Source: DASWNP01 sp035537095
GTDB taxonomy: Bacteria > Acidobacteriota > Blastocatellia > Pyrinomonadales > Pyrinomonadaceae
Assembly (NCBI GenBank): GCA_035537095.1
Contig: DATLMV010000172.1
Span: 1 to 8,653 of the forward strand
DNA length: 8,653 bases
Direction of reading: 5' to 3'
Positions 1 to 6,267 of the stretch are shown here, one piece after another. The notes beneath the pieces are model-generated. The model worked only from the letters and a program-made list of their open reading frames with translations. It did no database searches and was not told the origin of the DNA. Made by a program: the position numbers and the translations under genes. The first letter of the stretch is position 1, and every line of letters begins with the position of its first letter.

Positions 1-1065
1 CGCGACCAACTCGTCCACGAGCAGTTCGACGGCGATCACTTCGCCGCTGGCGTTGCGTTTGACGCGTGAATTGAGAGCGGGCGCGACCGCCAGTTCGTCT
101 AAGAGCGGCGCGTTCTTCGAGACGCGCGTCCGCGTCACGTAATCAACGCCCGAGAGGCGGTCGAGCAGTTCGTAAATCTCGGAGACGTAGACGTTGCGTC
201 CGAAGGGCCACCCCTGCGCGTCGTGGCCGCCCGTGAGCGGGTCGAGAAAAGTTCTCAAGGCTTGCTCGGCGGGCGCGATGATGAGTTCTTCCTTGAGCGT
301 CAGGGCGTCGGGCGTGACGACGAGCGTCAGTTGAATGATGACGGGCAGGTAGCGCGGGCGGACGACGTGGACGCGCGTCGTGACGAGACGCCGCTGGTCG
401 AGATAATCCTGCACGTAGTCGAGCAAGCGCGTCTCTTTTTCGAGACTCGACTTTTTCTGCGCGCCCCCTTGCGTCTGCTCGGCGACGCTGGAAACGATGA
501 TTACGCTGATGTGTCCGGAGTTGGGATTGTAGCGCGTGGCCGGACTGTCGTTTTCGAGATTGAGTTCGGCGACGCAGAGGGCGCGGCGGACTTCGACCTT
601 CGTATCGTTGAGCAAGTCCAAACCTTCGAGCGTTTCAAAGGCCGGAGTCATGAACAAGTCGAGCGAGCCTGTGACCTTCACTTTCGAGGCGGCGACGACC
701 GTCTCAAACTCATCCGAAGCCTTGAAGGACAGATATTCAAAGTCGCCGCAGGTGACGGCGCGATACGGCTCGCGCAAGGTGAGCATCGTCTCGCGCACGT
801 GCTCCTGCAAACTCTTCTCCGGCGAGGGCTGCCATCCGGGCGCGTTCAAGAGACGGAGGAAGGCATAGACGTTCGCGTCGGTCACGCGGTTGAGACGATA
901 GAGCAGCATCTCCGTGAGATACGCGAAAAGCTCGATCAGCGTGATGCCGGGGTCGGACGGGTTATGGTTCGTCCATTGCGGCGCGTAGGTCGGCAGCAGC
1001 GAACGGGCCTCCTCAAGGAGGTCTTCGTAGTTGCGGTCGTCCAGATTCGGTAAGGTTATCGGCAT
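1..1065 (-). CDS. Second baseplate J-like wedge protein (Afp12-like), 3' end missing
   Basis: The frame is open from an ATG at 1065 to the left edge, giving 355 residues with no stop. An in-frame TAA lies three codons upstream of the ATG, so this is the first possible start; the ribosome site is weak (AAAGAGAG directly before the ATG). Residues 6-75 (LPNLDDRNYEDLLEEA, then DPGITLIELFAYLTEMLLYRLN) match the N-terminal helical part of gp6/J-like eCIS baseplate proteins. Residues 101-195 correspond to the J domain (AVTCGDFEYL; HISVIIVSS). Residues 274-312 carry LDPLTGGHDAQGWPFGR and SEIYELLDRLSGVDYV, the typical J C-terminal segment. N- and C-terminal parts are paralogous to the large wedge protein encoded just upstream, but the long central region is absent. 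By family knowledge it is a cytoplasmically assembled wedge subunit paired with the Afp11-like protein. Family is confident; exact Afp12 equivalence is inferred from gene order. Confidence 0.88.
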   Translation of the reverse strand, partial: MPITLPNLDDRNYEDLLEEARSLLPTYAPQWTNHNPSDPGITLIELFAYLTEMLLYRLNRVTDANVYAFLRLLNAPGWQPSPEKSLQEHVRETMLTLREPYRAVTCGDFEYLSFKASDEFETVVAASKVKVTGSLDLFMTPAFETLEGLDLLNDTKVEVRRALCVAELNLENDSPATRYNPNSGHISVIIVSSVAEQTQGGAQKKSSLEKETRLLDYVQDYLDQRRLVTTRVHVVRPRYLPVIIQLTLVVTPDALTLKEELIIAPAEQALRTFLDPLTGGHDAQGWPFGRNVYVSEIYELLDRLSGVDYVTRTRVSKNAPLLDELAVAPALNSRVKRNASGEVIAVELLVDELVA

Positions 1066-1127
1066 CTCTCTTTAGCTCACACGCTAGAGCGCGCGCTTCG
1101 CACAATTCCTCAAAGGTCGGTTTTATG

Positions 1128-1181
1128 ATTCGTCAAACGGCTGCTCTCTTCAAAGGTTAACTCACGATCATTCGTCAAACG
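1128..1181 (-). repeat. Degenerate tandem duplication of the wedge gene 3' end
   Basis: In the transcribed direction the last codons of the large wedge gene (CGTTTGACGAAT, 1181-1170) recur exactly 42 bases later (1139-1128), outside the gene. A second shared block, ACCTTTGA followed by AGA or GGA, recurs about 40 bases apart (near 1157-1146 and 1117-1108). The 102-base gap between the two wedge genes therefore looks like an imperfect tandem copy of about 40 bases. Nothing else (promoter, terminator, small gene) is recognisable in the gap. Confidence 0.5.
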
Positions 1182-4100
1182 TCAGAGTGATTTTGTGCTT
1201 GCCCGAATAGACGAGGAAGCGGTTTGTCTCGCGCACGCCGTCGCGTTCTTCCGTCTCCATCACGGTCAGGCTGTTGATGTGGTCAACGCCCGCGATGGGT
1301 TCGAGCACGGCGAACAGGTCTGACCTGTAGGGCTTGCGCCCGAAGTCCCAGCCGAGGCCGTCGAGCCCGCCCGTGAGCGGGTGCAGGTAGCGCGCGAGCG
1401 TGGCGAGGATGTTGGCCTCGACCTCGCCCGCGCCTTCAAGCGACGACAGGCTGACGGCGACCTCGACATCCACCCGCACGTACTCCGGCCCGACGACGAC
1501 CAACTCGCCGACCGGTAAGCGGCGCGCGTTGACGTACTCGCGCACGCGCCGCGTCAGTTCCAGACTCGGCTGCGGGCGCGCCCCGCTTGAGCGCGGCACA
1601 ATGATGAGACTGACGCTGCCGAGACGTTGGACGGGCGCGTCGGGGTCGGCGGCGAGATTGGCGAGCGGGACGCACTTGGCGCGCGCGATGTCGGTCGAGG
1701 CGAGGCGCGCGAGGTCTTCGTAGTCTTCGAGCGTGACGGCGCGACCGCGATGGCGAATCATGCGGGGCGCGCGCGCGATGAGCGAGTCGAGCGTCTCCAC
1801 GTCGCCGCCGCCCGTCGAGGGTTCGACGTTCGTCACTTTGTCAACGTAAGGCACGGTCGTCTTGAGTTGCGTGATCGTGCCCGCCGGACGATTGCCGGAG
1901 ACGCCGCCGCCCGTGCGATAACTCGTCAGGCGCAGATTGCCCGTGTCGAGCGGCGGAATCATGCCGTGCAGCCCGTCGCCGAAACTGATCTCGCCGAGCA
2001 AGCGATTCAAAACATAATGACGGTCGCGCGGGCCGGAGCCGTAGAAGTCCGGCACTTCCTGCCAGCGTACCCAAATCTCTTTGACGTTCGCGCCCTCGCT
2101 GACGATGGTCAGAGTCTCGCCGCCGTCTTTGAGAATCATTCGCTCCTGCTCGGTCGCCGAAGGTATCTCGGGCTCGCGCACGTCCAACTGCTGACCGGCG
2201 AGGACGGGCGCTTGCGTCGTGCGAAACTTCTGATACTTGCTCGCGTCGCTTGAGCCGAGAATTTCGTCCGTGACGGTGACGGTCTGCGCGGCCATCGTCG
2301 TGTTGAGCAACAGGCGACGCAGGCGCGGGTCTGACTCGTACTGTCCGGAGTGCCAGCGGACGCGCAGCCAGAAGCGTTTCAACCCAAACTCATCGTGACT
2401 CGCAAAATCGGGCGGCGCGAGAAATTCGACGAGACCGGGCAGCGTCAGGTTCGCCGTCTCATCGCGGACGTTGATCGTCGCCCACGCGCTGCCGTTCCAG
2501 TATTCCCAAGCCAGATGCGGGCGCACTTGGGCGGGGTCTTCGCCGCCCGCGTAGGTGACGTGCGCGGCGGTCGCTTCCAGATACGGCGGGCCGCTCGCCG
2601 CCGTGATCGTGATGAAACCGCGCTCGACACTCTCCGCGCTCTCGTTGGCAGGGATGGTCAGCGCAACCTCGACCTCTTTGGCTTCGCGCGCGTTGATCGT
2701 CAACTGCGCGGGCGTGATGACGACGGGCCAGCGCGTGCCCGTCACTTTCACGTCGAAGGTGGCGGGTTGCGGGAAGGGATTCGTGATGATGAATTTGTGC
2801 GTGACGGGCGCGCCCGCTTCGCCGCCCTTCACGCTCCGGCGCGGCGAGATGGGCACAGACCTGTCGCCGAATTTCGCCTCGACCATGCCGCAGTAGAAAC
2901 TGATCTTGCGGTTCGGAAAACTGGTGCGTCCGGCGGGCAGAGAGAAGCCGAGATAGAGCGACGGGTTGCGGTCGTCCATCGGCTCGAAGGGTTTGAAGGC
3001 GTGGCCCGTCCCGTCCGCGTAGGCGAAATCGTTGTAGGTCAGGACGGCATCGGGCGGCGCAGTCTTGACCAGTTCGTACTCAATCGCCAGCGACTTGACG
3101 ACGGGCGGCGCGTAGGTCGCGGGCAAAAGATTATAGTTGCCCTTATCGTCGCGCTTGTAGCCGGAGGACGGGTCGTTCGGGTTGACGAGTTCAAAGCGCG
3201 ACTCTTCGCCGTAGTTGCCGGAGACGAGGCGCGCGCGTATCCAGATGTTTTCGACGCCGTTGACGGTCGCGGGCGCGGCGTCGGCGGGAAGCGCGAAACT
3301 GATGACGCTGGAAGCGGTGAAGGCTTTGGTCGCATCGAACGTGCTCGTTTTGGCCGACTCCGACTGACCGAGCTTGGCCCACACCGTGCCGTTCCAGTAT
3401 TCCCAGACGAGCACGACGTTGTTGGCCTTGACGGGCGGAACGGGAGTGCCCGCCGCGCCCGTCGGATTGACGAGCGTGACGTAGAGCTTGAAGCTCGCGC
3501 CGCCCTTCGAGAAGGCTTCTTTATTCGAGAGATAAAACGTGTCGCCGTAGCGCGGCTTCTCGCCGAAGGGGAAGAAATCTTTGGTGATGTCGAGCGGCTG
3601 CGTGTTGAGGAAGGCCGCGTCGGCGGGCATCCCCGTGCGCTTGAGCGTCGCGCTCAGGCTGATTGACTTGACGAGCGGAACGTCTGCCTCGCTCAGCATT
3701 CCCGCGTACGACTCCTGCGCGTTGCTCAGAGGTTGCAGCAGGCGGCAGCGCAGCCAACGACTCGCGCGCTTCTCGACGCTCTGCAACGGCACGGCCTTCG
3801 GCAGATACACGAGCACCTGTCCGTCGGTCGTTAAACCCTTCGTCCCGTCGGCGAGCATCTGAACCTGCACGCCCTTCAAGCCGTCCCATATCTCCCAACG
3901 CAACGACAGAGGCTTCGCCCCCGCCACCGGCTCGATGTCTAAAGTGATTGCCAACTGCGCGCCGTCGTAGCCGAGCAACTTTTCCTGCGCGATGTAGAAG
4001 AGATGTTCAAGACGACGGTTGCCTTGAAAGACCGGCGCGGCGATGGGCGGGGTCGGGGCGACGATGAGACTGTTATCGGCGTACGTGTCCTGCTCGGGGT

Positions 4101-4554
4101 CGAGCACGAAGACCGCATCCAACTGCGCCGCCGTCACCACCAACTCACGCTCCGTCTCGAAGATAATCGGTTCGTTCTCGCCCTCGGCGGGCGGCGCGGC
4201 CACCTGCGTCCCGGCGGGCACGAGCGCATCCAGCACGGTTCCGTTGGCGAGCGCAAAGGTGAGCGGCGCGCGGGCGGGCTGCGGCGGGAGTTGCGATGCG
4301 CCGAGGAGGTCGAGGAAGGCGAGAAAGTTTTTATCGGGAACGCTGTTGAGACGCTGGATGATGATTTCAGCGAAGCGACTGAAGACGCCGATCAACGCCG
4401 CGCTCATGCCCTTCGCCGGGTCGAACTTCGGACGCTCGTCGGCGGGAACGTGCTCGCGCAACCACTCTCCCGCGAAGATGTAGGAGAGCGATTGCACCTG
4501 CCGCGCAATGTCTTGCGGCGTGCGCTCGTCAATTTTCGGCGTCGGCTGCGCCAC
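1168..4554 (-). CDS. Large baseplate J/gp6-like wedge protein (Afp11-like)
   Basis: 1128 residues, GTG start. Residues 10-95 form the N-terminal helical part found in eCIS wedge proteins (IIIQRLNSVPDKNFLAFLDLLG). Three related beta modules follow: WEIWDG at 220 with WLRCRL at 267; WEYWNG at 384 with IWIRARLVSGNYGEE at 437; WEYWNG at 683 with FWLRVRWHSGQYESD at 728. Between modules 2 and 3, residues about 575-668 look like an Ig-like fold (THKFIITNPFPQPATFDVKV, AREAKEVEVALTIPA), similar to NEW3/CARDB-type domains. Residues 845-890 hold the baseplate-J signature (ISFGDGLHG, YRTGGGVSGN). Residues 930-1128 are the J-like C-terminal part (GRAVTLEDYEDLARLAS, HPLTGGLDGLGWDFGRKPY). No signal peptide or membrane segment is seen. 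The protein would form the baseplate wedge with the Afp12-like protein. The GTG overlaps the gp25 stop (TAGTG) and is preceded by AAAGGAG, indicating coupled translation. The Ig-like call is inference from pattern. Confidence 0.92.
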   Translation of the reverse strand: MAQPTPKIDERTPQDIARQVQSLSYIFAGEWLREHVPADERPKFDPAKGMSAALIGVFSRFAEIIIQRLNSVPDKNFLAFLDLLGASQLPPQPARAPLTFALANGTVLDALVPAGTQVAAPPAEGENEPIIFETERELVVTAAQLDAVFVLDPEQDTYADNSLIVAPTPPIAAPVFQGNRRLEHLFYIAQEKLLGYDGAQLAITLDIEPVAGAKPLSLRWEIWDGLKGVQVQMLADGTKGLTTDGQVLVYLPKAVPLQSVEKRASRWLRCRLLQPLSNAQESYAGMLSEADVPLVKSISLSATLKRTGMPADAAFLNTQPLDITKDFFPFGEKPRYGDTFYLSNKEAFSKGGASFKLYVTLVNPTGAAGTPVPPVKANNVVLVWEYWNGTVWAKLGQSESAKTSTFDATKAFTASSVISFALPADAAPATVNGVENIWIRARLVSGNYGEESRFELVNPNDPSSGYKRDDKGNYNLLPATYAPPVVKSLAIEYELVKTAPPDAVLTYNDFAYADGTGHAFKPFEPMDDRNPSLYLGFSLPAGRTSFPNRKISFYCGMVEAKFGDRSVPISPRRSVKGGEAGAPVTHKFIITNPFPQPATFDVKVTGTRWPVVITPAQLTINAREAKEVEVALTIPANESAESVERGFITITAASGPPYLEATAAHVTYAGGEDPAQVRPHLAWEYWNGSAWATINVRDETANLTLPGLVEFLAPPDFASHDEFGLKRFWLRVRWHSGQYESDPRLRRLLLNTTMAAQTVTVTDEILGSSDASKYQKFRTTQAPVLAGQQLDVREPEIPSATEQERMILKDGGETLTIVSEGANVKEIWVRWQEVPDFYGSGPRDRHYVLNRLLGEISFGDGLHGMIPPLDTGNLRLTSYRTGGGVSGNRPAGTITQLKTTVPYVDKVTNVEPSTGGGDVETLDSLIARAPRMIRHRGRAVTLEDYEDLARLASTDIARAKCVPLANLAADPDAPVQRLGSVSLIIVPRSSGARPQPSLELTRRVREYVNARRLPVGELVVVGPEYVRVDVEVAVSLSSLEGAGEVEANILATLARYLHPLTGGLDGLGWDFGRKPYRSDLFAVLEPIAGVDHINSLTVMETEERDGVRETNRFLVYSGKHKITLTFDE

Positions 4555-4949
4555 TAGACAGCACTCCTTTCGAGATAGAACGGGTAGACCAGATTGAAAA
4601 CGTTATTGGTCGCACGGATTTGGTAATCAATGCTTATCAGGATGACCTCGCCGTCGCCTTCGGGCTGCACGTTGATGTCAATCACGTCAATGCGCGGCTC
4701 GAAGAGCAGCAGCGAGCGGCGAATCTCCTGCGCAATCTTTCCGGCGGTGTTCGCCGTGTTGGTCTCGAACACGAGGTCGTAGATGCCGCAACCGAAGTCG
4801 GGCCGCATCACGCGCTCGCCCTTCGCCGTGCTCAAAATTATCCAGATTGACTGGCGCACGCTCTCCTCGTAGCGCGCCACCTTGAGCGCGCCGTCCGCCG
4901 CGACCTCGACCGGATACCCCCAACCTATCCCCAAAAAAGGCTTCGACAT
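4554..4949 (-). CDS. gp25-like baseplate wedge protein (Afp9-like)
   Basis: 131 residues from the ATG at 4949, the usual size of the GPW/gp25 family. An N-terminal GIGWGYPV and the central stretch WIILSTAKGERVMRPDFGCG, followed by IYDLVFETN, are the family signature; the C-terminal half alternates beta strand and helix as expected (INVQPEGDGEVILISIDYQI). Despite the historical 'lysozyme' label of this family, no catalytic residues are implied: gp25 proteins contact the sheath and the gp6-like wedge proteins in the baseplate. A GTG six bases further upstream (4955) is in frame, but GGAG at 4960-4957 sits 7 bases before the ATG and only 1 base before the GTG, so ATG is chosen. The stop codon shares one base with the start of the large wedge gene. 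It follows PAAR after a 226-base gap containing an inverted repeat. Confidence 0.93.
   Translation of the reverse strand: MSKPFLGIGWGYPVEVAADGALKVARYEESVRQSIWIILSTAKGERVMRPDFGCGIYDLVFETNTANTAGKIAQEIRRSLLLFEPRIDVIDINVQPEGDGEVILISIDYQIRATNNVFNLVYPFYLERSAV
4564..4570 (-). promoter_or_regulatory. Shine-Dalgarno site of the large wedge gene
   Basis: AAAGGAG on the minus strand, 9 bases before the GTG at 4554, inside the last codons of the gp25 gene. It is among the best ribosome sites in the window and supports the GTG start, which is otherwise joined to the upstream stop codon (TAGTG). Confidence 0.8.
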
Positions 4950-4956
4950 CTCCACA

Positions 4957-4960
4957 CTCC
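4957..4960 (-). promoter_or_regulatory. Ribosome site deciding the gp25 start
   Basis: GGAG on the minus strand, separated by 7 bases (TGTGGAG) from the ATG at 4949 and by one base from the alternative GTG at 4955. The spacing favours the ATG. Confidence 0.6.
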
Positions 4961-5030
4961 AACCGGCGAAACTGACAAACTAACAGTTACTCACAACACG
5001 GAATCGCCGCGCCCAGCAAAGCAGAATCAA

Positions 5031-5122
5031 ACAGGGATGGACAGGATAGACAGGATTAAAGAAACGGAATAATCCGTGCTGATTTCAAGTGTGCTCACCC
5101 TGTTTATCCTGTCCATCCCTGT
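5031..5122. repeat. Intergenic inverted repeat with 26-bp arms
   Basis: Arms 5031-5056 and 5097-5122 are reverse complements at 24 of 26 positions (differences at 5049 and 5055), separated by 40 bases. Each arm is built of CCTGTNNAT-type units at 9-10 base spacing (right arm: 5099, 5108, 5118). The loop contains a smaller perfect hairpin, ACGGA-ATAA-TCCGT (5064-5077). The element fills much of the only long gap in the operon (4950-5175), which is visibly more AT-rich than the genes. It could fold into a long hairpin in the transcript. It does not look like a classical intrinsic terminator, because no T-tract follows either arm. It may be a dispersed, REP-like or miniature mobile element. The rest of the gap shows no gene or clear promoter. 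Confidence 0.85.
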
Positions 5123-5175
5123 CAATTTCTTTCGCGGTTTTGTTAACTGCTCTAAACAACTGTTTCAAATTCGTC

Positions 5176-5574
5176 TCAACCGATCAACACCGTTCCGACG
5201 GCGATGACCGTGCCGACGGGAGCGTCGGCGGGGTCGTTGCAGGTCATGGCCGTGTCGCCGTTGCGCGCGGCCATCTTGCCGTTGATCTTGACGGTCGGGC
5301 TGCCCATCTGAACGGTTCCCTTGTTGGCGGGCGGCTTCTGAAAACTGGTTCCGGGCGGCGTCGGGATGTGCGGCGGCGTGTTGTCTGCCGTGCTGCCGAC
5401 GACCGCCGCAGCCATCCCCATGATGTTCACGTCGCTGCTCAGGCTGCCGTTGAGAATCCCCGTGAACGGGTGCGGCAGGGGCGTCGGCACGGGGCCGCCC
5501 GGCGACGGAACCATCACGATATGTGTATCTACGGCGATAATCTGGTCGCCCTGTTTTGCTGCCGGTTGTCCCAT
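5176..5574 (-). CDS. PAAR-type spike tip protein (Afp10-like)
   Basis: 132 residues from an ATG at 5574. The sequence has the PAAR layout: an N-terminal AAKQGDQI segment, the Gly/Pro-rich GGPVPTPLPHPFTG (26-39), a middle DVNIMG..AA..GS strand region, and a C-terminal GSPTVKINGKMAARNGDT (91-108), where the name-giving motif reads MAAR. The whole protein contains only three histidines (18, 35, 69) and one cysteine (112), the set expected for the single tip metal site described for PAAR proteins. By family knowledge it caps the gp5-like beta-helix as a sharp cone. There is no N- or C-terminal extension, so it shows no effector domain. It begins 45 bases after the spike gene; its ribosome site is weak (GCGAG just upstream). 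Coupling with the spike gene next door supports the assignment. Confidence 0.92.
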   Translation of the reverse strand: MGQPAAKQGDQIIAVDTHIVMVPSPGGPVPTPLPHPFTGILNGSLSSDVNIMGMAAAVVGSTADNTPPHIPTPPGTSFQKPPANKGTVQMGSPTVKINGKMAARNGDTAMTCNDPADAPVGTVIAVGTVLIG

Positions 5575-5619
5575 AACTCGCTTGCGTCCTCACGTCGCGC
5601 CGGTAGTCGGTCAATTCGC

Positions 5620-6267
5620 TCAGTTGATGTTGACGGTCGCGCCCTTGACGGTCATCTGCCCCGTCGCCTTCACGTCCATGTTTGCGCCCGCTTCGAGCTT
5701 CGTCGCGGCGGAAGATTTAATCTCCACGTCCTGCGCGTCGAGCGTGATTTTGCCCTGCTTGGCCGCGAGCACGATGTCCTTATCGGAAGTGATGGTGATG
5801 GTGTTCGCCGAGGTGTCGAAGACGATGCTGTTCTTCTTGCTCTTGTCAATGATCTCGATCTTCTCCGCACCGTCCTCATCCGTCAGGCGGACGACATGGC
5901 CGCTTCTCGACTTGATCACGCGAATGTTGTTTTTGCCGTCGTCGTTCTTCTCGGGCGGCGCGTCCTTGCCATTCCAGAGCGCGCCGAGCACGTAGGGAAA
6001 CCGCAGGTCGCCGTGCTCGAAGGCGACCAGCACTTCGTCGTCCACTTCGGGCAGGAAATAGAAGCCGCGCTCCTTGCCCGCCATCGGCGCGGCGATGCGC
6101 GCCCAAGTGCTCTCGTCCGTGTCGCTCAACCACGGGAACTTGACCTTGACGCGGCCCATCGCTTCCGGGTCTTGCGTGTTCGTCACCACGCCGACGACGA
6201 CGCCGTTGATGCGATGCGACGACGCGCCGCCCTCCTCCGTCTCCAACATCGCGTCAAAGAGGTTCAT
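5620..6267 (-). CDS. gp5/gpV-like baseplate spike (OB fold plus beta-helix)
   Basis: 215 residues. Residues 18-100 form the OB-fold of gp5/gpV/VgrG spikes, with GRVKVKFPWL (38-47), WARIAAPMAG (55-64), FLPEVDDEVLVAFEHGD (71-87) and YVLGALWNG (92-100). From about residue 115 to the end it consists of short repeating beta strands (IRVIKSRSGHVVRL, NTITITSDKDIVLAAKQG, ITLDAQDVEIKSS, MTVKGATVNIN), the trimeric needle. It stops directly after the helix, with no lysozyme domain and no C-terminal effector. The ATG overlaps the stop of the hub gene (ATGA, 6267-6264), with GGAG 9 bases upstream at 6280-6277. In Afp and PVC, hub and spike are one protein (Afp8); here they are two genes. The trimer would sit on the hub and carry the PAAR tip. 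Confidence 0.93.
   Translation of the reverse strand: MNLFDAMLETEEGGASSHRINGVVVGVVTNTQDPEAMGRVKVKFPWLSDTDESTWARIAAPMAGKERGFYFLPEVDDEVLVAFEHGDLRFPYVLGALWNGKDAPPEKNDDGKNNIRVIKSRSGHVVRLTDEDGAEKIEIIDKSKKNSIVFDTSANTITITSDKDIVLAAKQGKITLDAQDVEIKSSAATKLEAGANMDVKATGQMTVKGATVNIN

Noticed and set aside
223..1053. Plus-strand open frame of 276 codons near the left edge
   Set aside because: The minus strand here encodes a J-like baseplate protein with clear motifs open to the edge; the plus frame is its shadow.
2350..3666. Long plus-strand open frame (438 codons) opposite the large wedge gene
   Set aside because: It lies wholly antisense to a clearly recognisable protein, has an Arg/Val/Gly-heavy composition typical of GC-rich shadow frames, and shows no family motif.
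4950..5030. Promoter for the gp25-wedge genes
   Set aside because: I found no convincing -35/-10 pair with proper spacing; TTGATT has no matching -10 box about 17 bases downstream.
5031..5122. Intrinsic terminator between PAAR and gp25
   Set aside because: The 40-base loop is long and no T-run follows the stem on either strand; it would also cut the baseplate operon in half.
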